Below, piece after piece: positions 22,401 to 30,822 of a stretch of DNA of 64,000 nt. The notes beneath the pieces are model-generated. The model had not been told where the DNA came from and searched no databases. It was given only the letters and a program-made list of their open reading frames with translations. The first letter of the stretch is position 1, and each line of letters starts with the position of its first letter. The position numbers and the translations under genes were made by a program. Origin of the DNA: Streptomyces formicae (lineage in GTDB: Bacteria > Actinomycetota > Actinomycetes > Streptomycetales > Streptomycetaceae); contig NZ_CP022685.1 in assembly GCF_002556545.1 (NCBI RefSeq), positions 1,488,001 to 1,552,000 on the forward strand, given 5' to 3'.

Positions 22401-24062
22401 TTGTACCTATCGACGCGCTCTGTGGCCCGCCGGCCTTCCGCACGCATCCGCCGCCCCGCGGCGGCGCTCTGCGGCGTGCTCCTGGCGGGCGCCGGGCTTT
22501 CCGCCTGTGACTCCGGGTCCGCCGGTGCCGGGGTCGCCGGTGGCAGTGGCGGGCTCACCTTCGCCACCGACACCGAACCCTCGTGCATCGACCCCGCGGT
22601 CAGTCCCCTTGACGTGACCGCGCTGATCGACCGGAACATCTTCGACTCGCTCGTGAACGCGTCGCCCGACGGGAAGATCCACCCGTGGCTCGCCAAGAGC
22701 TGGTCGGTCTCGAAGGACGGCAGGACGTACACCTTCAAGCTCCGCGAGGGCGTGAAGTTCCACGACGGCACCCCGCTGGACGCGGCCGCGGTCAAGGCCA
22801 GCCTCGACCACGTCGTGGACCCGAAGACCAAGTCCTCCTACGCGGCAGGGCTGTTGAGCGCCTACGACGAGGCGCGGGCCGAGAACGCCTCCACCCTGCG
22901 CGTCGCCCTGAAGCGCCCGGACGCCACCCTGCTCCAGTCGCTGAGCACCGCCTACCTCGGCATCCAGTCGCCCAAGGCGCTCAAGGACACCGCCACCCTG
23001 TGCCGGAACCCGGTCGGCACCGGCCCCTTCACGTTCGCGGGCTGGAAGCAGAAGCAGAGCATCCAGCTGAAGAACAACGACGCCTACCGGTGGGGCCCGC
23101 CGACCGCGGCCCACACGGGCCCCGCGAAGCTGCCGGGCCTGACGATCCGCTTCATCCAGGAGAACGCGGTCCGGGTCGGCGCGCTCAACAGCGGCGAGGT
23201 CGACGTCATCGGCGGCCTGCCCGCGCCGAACGTGCGGACGCTCAAGCGCTCCCCGCGACTCCAGGTGCTCAGCTCGCAGGCGCCCGGCGGCACGTACAGC
23301 GTGCATCTCAACCCCGCGCGCGGACCGCTGAAGGACAAGCGGGTGCGCACCGCGTTCCTGCGCTCCATCGACCTCGACCAGCTGGTGAAGTCGGTGTCGT
23401 TCGGCCAGTACGACCGCGCCTGGAGCCAGCTCGGCCCGCGCACGCTCGGCTACGACAAGCGGATCGAGGGCAGTTGGGCCTACGACACCGAGCTCGCCGG
23501 GAAGCTGCTCGACGAGGCGGGCTGGTCGAAGCGCGACGGCGAGGGCTACCGCGTCAAGGACGGCAAGCGCCTCACGGTGCACTGGCCGTTCGTACCCCAA
23601 CTCCTGCGCGAGCAGCGGGACATCCTGGGCCAGGGCATCCAGGCGCAGGCGAAGAAGGCCGGCATCCAGGTGCGCAGGGACGCGAAGGACACCGGGACCT
23701 ACTCCAAGCAGATCTTCGCCGGTGACGCGGACCTGTGGGACTCCAGCAACGTGCGCGCCGACCCCGATGTGCTGCGCACCCTGTACGCCTCGGACCAGAC
23801 CCTGGCCAAGGGCGGCATGAACGTCTTCAAGGTCTCCGACCCGAAGATCGACGCGTGGCTGCGGCACGGCGCCGCGACCGCGGACCGTACGGCGCGCGCG
23901 AAGGACTACGTCAAGGTGCAGCGCAGGCTGCGGGACGAGGCCCTCGTCCTGCCGGTGTACGTGCCCACGTATCTGGTCGGGGCGGCGAAGGACGTCAAGG
24001 GACTGTCCTTCGAGGCCGCGTCCTACCCGCTGTTCTACGACGTGTCGCTGGGCGACTCGTGA
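22401..24062 (+). CDS. ABC transporter substrate-binding lipoprotein, family 5 (oligopeptide type)
   Basis: Extracytoplasmic solute receptor of a peptide/Opp-type importer, about 553 residues. An arginine-rich n-region and hydrophobic segment end in a lipobox (GLSAC), so the mature protein should be lipid-anchored at the Cys. The body has the family 5 pattern (TDTEPSCIDPAV, a YTFKLREGVKFHDGTPLDA segment, a C-terminal DLWDSSNVRADPD region). Start choice: AAGGAG at 22389-22394 directly abuts the ATG at 22395, leaving no spacer, while the in-frame TTG at 22401 has a 6-nt spacer; I prefer TTG. It is the first gene of a coupled operon, and its stop overlaps the next start (GTGA). The ligand cannot be read from sequence; the coupled amidohydrolase suggests a peptide or amide. 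Confidence 0.88.
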   Translation: MYLSTRSVARRPSARIRRPAAALCGVLLAGAGLSACDSGSAGAGVAGGSGGLTFATDTEPSCIDPAVSPLDVTALIDRNIFDSLVNASPDGKIHPWLAKSWSVSKDGRTYTFKLREGVKFHDGTPLDAAAVKASLDHVVDPKTKSSYAAGLLSAYDEARAENASTLRVALKRPDATLLQSLSTAYLGIQSPKALKDTATLCRNPVGTGPFTFAGWKQKQSIQLKNNDAYRWGPPTAAHTGPAKLPGLTIRFIQENAVRVGALNSGEVDVIGGLPAPNVRTLKRSPRLQVLSSQAPGGTYSVHLNPARGPLKDKRVRTAFLRSIDLDQLVKSVSFGQYDRAWSQLGPRTLGYDKRIEGSWAYDTELAGKLLDEAGWSKRDGEGYRVKDGKRLTVHWPFVPQLLREQRDILGQGIQAQAKKAGIQVRRDAKDTGTYSKQIFAGDADLWDSSNVRADPDVLRTLYASDQTLAKGGMNVFKVSDPKIDAWLRHGAATADRTARAKDYVKVQRRLRDEALVLPVYVPTYLVGAAKDVKGLSFEAASYPLFYDVSLGDS

Positions 24063-25006
24063 CCGGCTCGGCCCGCTCGGTCCTGCGCTGGCTGATCCGG
24101 CGGATCGCCCTTTCGGCGCTGGTCCTGCTCGGCTCGGCGACCACGGCGTTCCTCGCGCTGCGGCTCACCCCGGGCGATCCGGTCCGGGTCATCCTGGGCG
24201 GGTCGAGCGCGACGCCGGAGGTCCTCGCGCAGGTCCGGCACGAACTGGGCACCGACCGGCCGCTGTCGGAGCAGTACGTCCTGTTCCTGGGCAAGCTGCT
24301 CCGCGGCGACCTCGGCACCTCCTACCAACTGCGCGACACCGTCTCGCACGTGATCGGCAGTCAGCTGCGCGGGACCGTGGAGCTCGCGCTGACCTCGTTC
24401 GCCCTCGCGTTCGTCGTGGCGCTGCTGCTCGCGGTGTCCACGGCGGGCCGCTGGCCGGTGGTGCGCGGGATCTCCACCCAGCTGGAGCTGGTGCTCAGTT
24501 CGAGCCCCGGCTTCTGGGTGGGCGTGCTGCTCCTGACGCTGTTCTCGTTCCGCTGGCACGTCTTCCCGGCCGCGGGCGGCGACGGGTTCTCCGGGCTCGT
24601 CCTGCCCGCGGTGACCCTGGCCGCCTCGATGGTCGGCGTCTTCGCTCAGGTCATGCGGGCGGGCGTGGAACGCGCCCTGGAGGAGCCTTTCGTGCTCAGC
24701 GCGCGGGCCAGGGGCTCCGGCGAGACGGCGGTGCGCTTCCGGCACGCGCTGCGGCACGCGATGGTCCCCATGGTCACCCTCTCCGGGTGGGTGGTGGGCA
24801 CGCTGTTCAGCGGCGCCGTGGTGGTGGAGACCGTGTTCAGCAGACAGGGCCTCGGCCGGGTCCTCGCAACGGCGATCCAGGGCCGTGACTTCCCGGTGGT
24901 CACCGGGGTGGTCGTGGTCAGCACGCTGGTGTTCGTCGTGGTCAATCTTCTCGTCGACTGGCTGTACCGGGTGATCGATCCCCGGTTGAGGGAGGTTCCG
25001 GCATGA
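24059..25006 (+). CDS. ABC transporter permease, OppB/DppB type
   Basis: Inner-membrane permease of 315 residues. GTG 24059 overlaps the upstream TGA by 4 bp. An N-terminal membrane helix (IRRIALSALVLLGSATTAFLALRL) precedes the LTPGDPVRVILGG motif typical of OppB/DppB proteins. Several more hydrophobic helices follow, and the coupling loop ALEEPFVLSARARGSGE (EAA-type) lies before the C-terminal helices. It pairs with the OppC-type permease at 26250 and the double ATPase at 27172. The amidohydrolase gene lies between the two permease genes and overlaps this one by 4 bp (ATGA). Confidence 0.92.
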   Translation: MTGSARSVLRWLIRRIALSALVLLGSATTAFLALRLTPGDPVRVILGGSSATPEVLAQVRHELGTDRPLSEQYVLFLGKLLRGDLGTSYQLRDTVSHVIGSQLRGTVELALTSFALAFVVALLLAVSTAGRWPVVRGISTQLELVLSSSPGFWVGVLLLTLFSFRWHVFPAAGGDGFSGLVLPAVTLAASMVGVFAQVMRAGVERALEEPFVLSARARGSGETAVRFRHALRHAMVPMVTLSGWVVGTLFSGAVVVETVFSRQGLGRVLATAIQGRDFPVVTGVVVVSTLVFVVVNLLVDWLYRVIDPRLREVPA

Positions 25007-26253
25007 CCGAGCGGATCTACGCGGCGGGCCTGCTGCTGCACGGACCGGCCGACCGCGCGGCCCTGGCGGACGGTGCCGTACGCGTGGCGGGGGCGACGAT
25101 CACGGACGTCGGTCCCCGCGACGAGGTGATCGCCCGCGCGGCGCCGGGCACCGAGGTGACGCACTTCCCCGACGGCACGCTGCTGCCGGGGCTGATCGAC
25201 GCGCATGTGCACCTGGCGTTCGACGACCACAGCGACGACCCGGTGGGCGCGCTGCGGGCGTCGGGCGCGCCCGCACTCGCCCTGAACGCCGCGGGCGCCG
25301 CGCGGCGGCTGCTCGACGGCGGCGTCACGACGGTGCGGGACCTGGGCGACAGGGACGGCGTCGGCGTGGCGCTGCGGGACAGCGTGCGCGACGGGGTGCT
25401 TCCTGGGCCGCGGATCCTCGCGGCCGGGGCGCCCGTCACGGTGCGCGGCGGCCACTGCTGGTTCCTGGGCGGCGAGGCGACGGGCGCCGACGGCGTACGC
25501 GAGGTGGTCCGCGCCAATCTGGCGGCGGGCGCCGACCTGATCAAGGTGATGGCGACCGGCGGCACGCTCACCCCCGGCGGGCCCGCGCCCGCCGAACCCC
25601 AGTTCACGGTCGCGGAGTTGACCGTCGCGGTGCGGGAGGCGCATGCGGCGGGCGCGCGCGTCGCGGCCCATGTGCACGGGGTCGCGGGCGTCGAGGTGGC
25701 GCTCGCGGCGGGCGTGGACACCCTGGAGCACTGCTCGTTCATCTCGGCGGACGGTCCCGCGGCGGGGCCCGAGCACCGGCCCGACGTCATCGACCGCATC
25801 GCGGAGGCGGGCACGTTCGTCTGTCCCACCTACAGCGGCTCGCTCGACCGGGCCGCCGCCAGCATCGGCATCGACCGGCTGCGGCCGTGGCTCGACGTGG
25901 TGCTGCGCCAGCACGAGCGCGGGGTGCGGCTCATCGCGGGGACCGACGCGGGGATTCCCGGCGCGGGCTTCGACGAGTACGCCGTCGGCCTGAGCTGGTT
26001 CGTGCGCGCGGGGCTTCCCGCGCCGACCGTCGTCGAGATGGCGACGAGCAGGGCCGCGGAGGCCCTCGGGCTCGCCGACGTCACGGGAACCCTCGCGCCG
26101 GGACGCGACGCCGATCTCCTCGTGGTCACGGGCGATCCGCGCCAGGACGTCGCGGTGCTCGGGGCGCCCGGACTGGTCGTCGCGCGCGGCCGCGAACATC
26201 TGCCGGGGAGCGCGCGGACCGCGCCCGCGTCGGGGATACGGAGCACGGTGTGA
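25003..26253 (+). CDS. Amidohydrolase-superfamily metal-dependent hydrolase (prolidase / imidazolonepropionase-like)
   Basis: A 416-residue TIM-barrel hydrolase. Metal-site elements are in place: DAHVH (His68, His70), the probable carboxylated lysine in LIKVMATGGT (Lys181), His223/His225 in AAHVHG, His243 in LEHCSF and Asp315 in IAGTDAG. The pattern resembles the Xaa-Pro dipeptidase / aryldialkylphosphatase-like branch of amidohydrolases. No signal peptide is visible, so it should act in the cytosol. ATG 25003 overlaps the upstream stop (ATGA), and its own stop overlaps the next permease start (GTGA). This coupling implies it acts on the imported substrate, most simply by hydrolysing an imported peptide or amide. 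Which amide is not readable. Confidence 0.87.
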   Translation: MTERIYAAGLLLHGPADRAALADGAVRVAGATITDVGPRDEVIARAAPGTEVTHFPDGTLLPGLIDAHVHLAFDDHSDDPVGALRASGAPALALNAAGAARRLLDGGVTTVRDLGDRDGVGVALRDSVRDGVLPGPRILAAGAPVTVRGGHCWFLGGEATGADGVREVVRANLAAGADLIKVMATGGTLTPGGPAPAEPQFTVAELTVAVREAHAAGARVAAHVHGVAGVEVALAAGVDTLEHCSFISADGPAAGPEHRPDVIDRIAEAGTFVCPTYSGSLDRAAASIGIDRLRPWLDVVLRQHERGVRLIAGTDAGIPGAGFDEYAVGLSWFVRAGLPAPTVVEMATSRAAEALGLADVTGTLAPGRDADLLVVTGDPRQDVAVLGAPGLVVARGREHLPGSARTAPASGIRSTV

Positions 26254-27185
26254 GCACGGTCGCGGAAGAACTGTCCGACCAGAGCGGTCCTGTCGAGGAC
26301 CGGCCCGTCGCGCGGCCGAGGGAGGGCGGGCGCCGGGGCTTCGCCGTCGTGCTGCGTCCCCGTACCTGGCCGGTGCGTCCCTCGGTGGTCCTCGCCTGGG
26401 CGGTCCTCGCGCTCGTCGCCGTCGCCGCGCTGTGGCCCGGGCTGCTCACCGACCGGGCCCCCGACGCGGCCGACCCGCTGCACGCGCTCACCCCGCCGGG
26501 CTCCGACCACTGGTTCGGCACCGACCAGTTGGGCCAGGACGTCTACAGCAGGGTGGCGCACGGCGCCCGCTACTCCCTGGCCGCCGGGCTCGGCGCGACC
26601 GGGCTCGCCATCGTGGTCGGCGCGGCGCTCGGGGTCCTCGCGGCGACGGCGGGGCGCGCCGTGGACGAGCTCGTCATGCGGGTCACCGACATCCTGCTCG
26701 CCTTCCCCGGGCTGCTCCTCGCGCTCCTGGTGGTCGCGGTGCTCGGCCCCGGTTCGGTCCACTCGACGCTCGCCATCAGCGCGTCGATGGTGCCGGGCTT
26801 CGTCCGGCTCGCCCGCGCGCAGGCGCTGGTCATCCGTGACTCCGACTACGTCCAGGCGGCGCGGGTCCTCGGCCGTTCGAAGACCAGCGTCTTCCTGCGG
26901 CACCTGCTGCCCAACGCGCTGCCGCCGGTGCTCGTCCTGGCCACGGTCGGCGTCGGCTCCGCCGTCATCGCGGGATCCTCGCTGAGCTTCCTCGGCCTCG
27001 GCCCCCAGCCGCCCGCGCCCGAGTGGGGAGCCATGCTCTCCCAGGGCCGCGACCTGCTCGACATCTCCTGGGCCCCCGCGGTCTTTCCCGGGGCGGCCAT
27101 CACCCTGACCGTGCTCGCCGTGAACGTGGTCGGGCGCGACCTGCAGCACCGCTTCGAGGGAAGGACCGCCGGTGTCCGGCACTGA
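26250..27185 (+). CDS. ABC transporter permease, OppC/DppC type
   Basis: A 311-residue permease starting at GTG 26250 in a 4-bp overlap with the amidohydrolase stop. A polar N-terminal tail precedes the first helix (SVVLAWAVLALVAVAALWPGLL). FGTDQLGQDVYSRVAHGARYSL is the hallmark of OppC/DppC permeases. The EAA-type loop DYVQAARVLGRSKTSVFLRHLLPN and the closing SWAPAVFPGAAITLTVLAVNVVG helix match the family. Its last 14 bp overlap the ATPase gene. It forms the membrane channel together with the permease at 24059. Confidence 0.92.
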   Translation: MSTVAEELSDQSGPVEDRPVARPREGGRRGFAVVLRPRTWPVRPSVVLAWAVLALVAVAALWPGLLTDRAPDAADPLHALTPPGSDHWFGTDQLGQDVYSRVAHGARYSLAAGLGATGLAIVVGAALGVLAATAGRAVDELVMRVTDILLAFPGLLLALLVVAVLGPGSVHSTLAISASMVPGFVRLARAQALVIRDSDYVQAARVLGRSKTSVFLRHLLPNALPPVLVLATVGVGSAVIAGSSLSFLGLGPQPPAPEWGAMLSQGRDLLDISWAPAVFPGAAITLTVLAVNVVGRDLQHRFEGRTAGVRH

Positions 27186-29022
27186 ATCCAGCGCCCCCGC
27201 GCGCACCCTGCTGACCGTCGAGGGGCTCCGCGTCGGATTCCGCGGCCGCCGCGCCGACGTGTCCGCCGTGCGCGGCGTCGGCTTCTCGCTGGCCGCCGGG
27301 GAGTGCCTGGCGATCGTGGGCGAGTCGGGCTCGGGCAAGAGCGTCACCGCACGGGCCCTGGTCGGCCTGAGCGCGCCGGGCGCCGAGGTGCGCGCCGACG
27401 TGCTGGAGCTGGAGGGCGAGGACCTGCGCGGGCTCGGGGACCGCCGCTGGCGGCAGTTGCGCGGCCGCGGGATCGGTCTCGTCCTCCAGGACGCGCTGGT
27501 CTCGCTCGATCCGCTGCGCCGGGTGGCGGCCGAGGTCGCCGAACCGCTGCGCAACCACCGTACGGTGCCGTCCCGGCAGATCCCCTCGACGGTCGTCTCG
27601 CTGCTCGGCGAAGTGGGCATGCCGGACCCGGAGTTGCGGGCCAGACAGTATCCGCACCAGCTCTCCGGCGGCCTGCGGCAGCGGGCGCTGATCGCCTCCG
27701 CGATCGCCGCGGGCCCCTCCGTGCTGATCGCGGACGAGCCGACGACGGCACTGGACGTGACCGTGCAGGCCCGCGTCCTCGACGTCCTCGCCGCCCGCAA
27801 GGCCGCGGGCACCGGGGTGCTGCTGATCAGCCACGACCTGTCGGTGGTGGCGAAGCTGGCGGACCGGGTCGCGGTGATGTACCAGGGCCGGTTCGTGGAG
27901 GAGGGCGCGGTCCAGGACGTGCTGCGCCGCCCCCGGCACCCGTACACGCGGCAGCTGCTGGCGGCCGTGCCGACCGCGGCGACGCGGCACACCCGGCTGA
28001 GCGGCCCGGCCGGTGGCGCGGGACGCAGGCTCCCCGCGGACGGCTGCTCCTACGCCGCGCGCTGCCCGGTGGCCGTGCCCGAGTGCGCCGTGCGCGAGCC
28101 CGATCTGGTGGAGCGGGGCGCGGGCCACGCCGTGCGGTGCCCGCGCAGCGATGAGCCGTGGCCCGCGCCCCCGGTGCCCGCACCGCGCGTGCGAGACACC
28201 GCTCCTGGCACCGGCGGCACGGCGGATCCCGTGCTCGAAGTGCGCGGCCTCGCCAAGGGGTTCCGCGATCCGGACCGGGTGGTGCGGCCCGCCGTGCGCG
28301 AGGTGTCCTTCGCGCTGCCCGCGGGGCGCACGCTCGGGGTGCTCGGTGAGTCGGGGTCCGGCAAGACCACGGTGGCCAGGATGGTCCTCGGGCTGCTCGA
28401 ACCGGACGCGGGCGAGGTGCGGATAGCCGGTCAGGTGTGGTCGGGCGTGCCGGAGAAGGAACGCAGGGCCCTGCGCGGCCGGGTGCAGCTCGTCCAGCAG
28501 GACCCGTTGAGCGCGTTCGATCCGCGCTGGACCGCGGAGCGCATCGTGGGCGAGGCGCTCGGCTCCCCCGGCCGTCGGCGGGTGCGCGCCAACCGGCCGC
28601 GGATCAGGGAGCTGTTCGAGCTCGTCGGGCTCGACCCCGCGCTCGCCGAGCGCAGGCCCCGGCAGCTCTCGGGCGGCCAGCGCCAGCGCGTGGCGATCGC
28701 CCGCGCCCTCGCGCCCGAGCCCGATCTGATCGTGTGCGACGAGCCGGTCTCGGCCCTCGACGTGTCGGTACAGGCGCAGATCCTCGATCTGTTCACCGAC
28801 CTCCAGGAGCGGCTCGGACTCTCGCTCTTGTTCATCTCGCACGACCTGGGGGTGATCCACCACCTGAGCGACGAGGTGGTGGTCATGCGGGACGGCGAGG
28901 TGGTGGAGGCGGGCACGGCGGAGGAGGTCTTCGCGCGGCCCGCGCATCCGTACACCCGGGCGCTGCTGACGGCGTTGCCCCGGCCCGAGGACGCTTGGTC
29001 CTTCTCCGAAGTCGCGCGCTAG
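27172..29022 (+). CDS. Fused two-domain ABC ATPase (OppD-OppF type)
   Basis: A 616-residue protein with two complete nucleotide-binding domains, energising the importer. NBD1 has Walker A GESGSGKS (residues 50-57), signature LSGGLRQR and Walker B VLIADEPTTALD. It is followed by the cysteine-containing Opp/Dpp C-terminal segment (PADGCSYAARCPVAVPEC). NBD2 has GESGSGKTT, LSGGQRQRVAIARAL and LIVCDEPVSALD. Many genomes encode these as separate OppD and OppF; the fused form is common in actinobacteria. GTG 27172 follows GAGGGAAGGA and overlaps the preceding permease by 14 bp. It is the last gene of the operon; the next gene starts 81 bp later. Confidence 0.94.
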   Translation: MSGTESSAPARTLLTVEGLRVGFRGRRADVSAVRGVGFSLAAGECLAIVGESGSGKSVTARALVGLSAPGAEVRADVLELEGEDLRGLGDRRWRQLRGRGIGLVLQDALVSLDPLRRVAAEVAEPLRNHRTVPSRQIPSTVVSLLGEVGMPDPELRARQYPHQLSGGLRQRALIASAIAAGPSVLIADEPTTALDVTVQARVLDVLAARKAAGTGVLLISHDLSVVAKLADRVAVMYQGRFVEEGAVQDVLRRPRHPYTRQLLAAVPTAATRHTRLSGPAGGAGRRLPADGCSYAARCPVAVPECAVREPDLVERGAGHAVRCPRSDEPWPAPPVPAPRVRDTAPGTGGTADPVLEVRGLAKGFRDPDRVVRPAVREVSFALPAGRTLGVLGESGSGKTTVARMVLGLLEPDAGEVRIAGQVWSGVPEKERRALRGRVQLVQQDPLSAFDPRWTAERIVGEALGSPGRRRVRANRPRIRELFELVGLDPALAERRPRQLSGGQRQRVAIARALAPEPDLIVCDEPVSALDVSVQAQILDLFTDLQERLGLSLLFISHDLGVIHHLSDEVVVMRDGEVVEAGTAEEVFARPAHPYTRALLTALPRPEDAWSFSEVAR

Positions 29023-29103
29023 TCCGCCTTTAGGGGCCGGGGCGAGCATCCACCGTGGCGGCCGCGGTGGCCGCTCCCACTCGACCTCGTGGAGGGGTTG
29101 CGC

Positions 29104-30588
29104 ATGGAACGCACTGTCGTCATCGCGGGCGGAGGCCCGGCCGGTCTGATGCTCGCCGCCGAGCTGGGTCTGGCGGGCGTGGACGCCGTCGTACTGGAGA
29201 AGCTGCCCGAACCCCCGGGCTGGTCGCGGGCGTTGGGGCTGCACTGGGGCTCCATCGAGGCGCTGAACCAACGGGGCCTCGCCGCCCCGGTCTTCGAGTA
29301 CCAGCAGATCAAGTACTTCGGCTTCGGCATGCTGCGGTTCTCCGGCCTGTCGGGGGACCTGGTGCCGCGCCGGGTGCCGCAGCGGCGGATCGAGCAGCTC
29401 CTGGAGGAGCGGGTCAACGCGCTCGCCGGGGTCGAACTGCGCCGCGGCCACGCGGTGGTGGGCATGGAGCAGGACGCGGACGGCGTCACCGTGCGGGTGA
29501 GCGGCGAGGACGGCGAGTACGACATCCGCGCCTCCTACCTGGTGGGCTGTGACGGCGGCGGCAGCACGGTGCGCAAGCTGGCCGGGATCGGCTTCCCCGG
29601 CACCGCGTCCACGACCAACGGCATCACGGGCGACCTGCGGGTGCCGGTGGAGCTCCAGGAGCGGTGGGATCCACAGCTGCGCGAGCGCGGCCTCTTCGCG
29701 TACATCCCGCTGGACGGCGAGCTGGTCCGGGTCACCGCCGCCGAGTTCAGGACCGAGCCCGCCTCCCGGGACGTCCCGCCGACGCTGGCGGAACTGACCA
29801 CGCTGGTGGAGCGGATCGTCGGCGAGGCGCCGCCGCTGGGCGAGGCGGTGATGCTGTCCCGGTTCGGCAGCGCGACCCGGCAGGCCGAGAAGTACCGCGA
29901 GGGCCGGGTGTTCCTGGTCGGCGACGCGGTCCACATCCACTTCCCCATCGGCGGCCAGGGCCTCAACACCAGCATCCAGGACGCCCTGAACCTGGGCTGG
30001 AAGCTCGCCGCCGAGATCCAGGGCTGGGCGCCGCCCGGCCTGCTCGACACCTACCAGGCGGAGCGGCACCCCATCGGCGAGCGGGTCTGCATGAACACCC
30101 GGGCCCAGCTGACGCTGATGGAACAGCCGCAGGAGATGACGCCGCTGCGCGAGATGTTCGGCGAGCTGCTCGCCCTCGACGAGGTGAGCGAGCACCTGAT
30201 CCACATGATGTCGGGCGTGGACATCCGCTACCCGATGCGGGCGGCGGGCGACGCGACCGAGGACGCGGCACCCGAGCACCCCCTGACCGGGCTGCGCGTA
30301 CCGAACGCGGCGCTGCTCACCCCGGCCGGGCCGACGGACGTGGCCCGCACCCTGCACGGCGGCCGCGGCGTGCTGTACGACCTGTCGGGCGGCGAGGCGG
30401 TGCTTCCCGACGTGTCGGCCCTGAAGAGCCGCGTCGACACGGTGGCCGCGGAGCCCGTGACGGAGATCGACGCGCCCGCGCTGCTCGTGCGCCCCGACGG
30501 CTACATCGCGTGGGCCGGTTCGCCGGAGGACGACGCGGCCGGTCTCGATGCCGCGCTGCGCACCTGGTTCGGCGCGCCCGCCGCGTGA
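29104..30588 (+). CDS. FAD-dependent aromatic-hydroxylase-type monooxygenase
   Basis: A 494-residue class A flavoprotein monooxygenase of the FAD_binding_3 / polyketide hydroxylase type. It shows the N-terminal dinucleotide fold IAGGGPAGLMLA, the mid-protein DG motif YLVGCDGGGSTVR and the GD motif VFLVGDAVHIHFPIGGQGLNTS. A C-terminal thioredoxin-like region is typical of PgaE/MtmOIV/rifampicin-monooxygenase relatives. It should use NAD(P)H and O2 to hydroxylate or Baeyer-Villiger oxidise a polyketide. ATG 29104 lies 7 nt after GGAGGGG. CGCCTTTAGGGG about 70 bp upstream resembles the CTTTAG element before PKS B and C. The substrate is unknown; tailoring of the PKS product is inferred from location. 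Confidence 0.9.
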   Translation: MERTVVIAGGGPAGLMLAAELGLAGVDAVVLEKLPEPPGWSRALGLHWGSIEALNQRGLAAPVFEYQQIKYFGFGMLRFSGLSGDLVPRRVPQRRIEQLLEERVNALAGVELRRGHAVVGMEQDADGVTVRVSGEDGEYDIRASYLVGCDGGGSTVRKLAGIGFPGTASTTNGITGDLRVPVELQERWDPQLRERGLFAYIPLDGELVRVTAAEFRTEPASRDVPPTLAELTTLVERIVGEAPPLGEAVMLSRFGSATRQAEKYREGRVFLVGDAVHIHFPIGGQGLNTSIQDALNLGWKLAAEIQGWAPPGLLDTYQAERHPIGERVCMNTRAQLTLMEQPQEMTPLREMFGELLALDEVSEHLIHMMSGVDIRYPMRAAGDATEDAAPEHPLTGLRVPNAALLTPAGPTDVARTLHGGRGVLYDLSGGEAVLPDVSALKSRVDTVAAEPVTEIDAPALLVRPDGYIAWAGSPEDDAAGLDAALRTWFGAPAA

Positions 30589-30681
30589 GGCGACGGGGGT
30601 CTCCGGCAGCGGGGCGCGGGGCCTGACGCTGCCTCACATTCCCTGTCGCACCCCTGTTTTCAGGCCGGACGGGCGTACCGA

Positions 30682-30736
30682 TTGAAAAACGTAGGCTGCC
30701 TCCGTATCGTAAACAGAGCCACCCTCCGTTTAGCGG
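30682..30736 (+). promoter_or_regulatory. MFS promoter with overlapping putative TetR operator
   Basis: The region 30589-30822 is non-coding. TTGAAA (30682-30687), a 17-bp spacer and TATCGT (30705-30710) make a reasonable sigma70-type promoter. From 30708 to 30736 lies a 29-bp element (CGTAA near its left end, TCCGTTTAGCGG at its right end). It matches 20 of 29 positions, without gaps, an element in the tetR promoter (34131-34103, minus). It would cover the transcription start, as expected for a repressor site. Confidence 0.55.
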
Positions 30737-30822
30737 TGGCCCGTCCGGCGGGCCTTTCGCCGTCCCCCTTTCCTGCCCGCCCGCCCGCACTACCTCGCGC
30801 CCGAATTTCACATGGAGGAACC

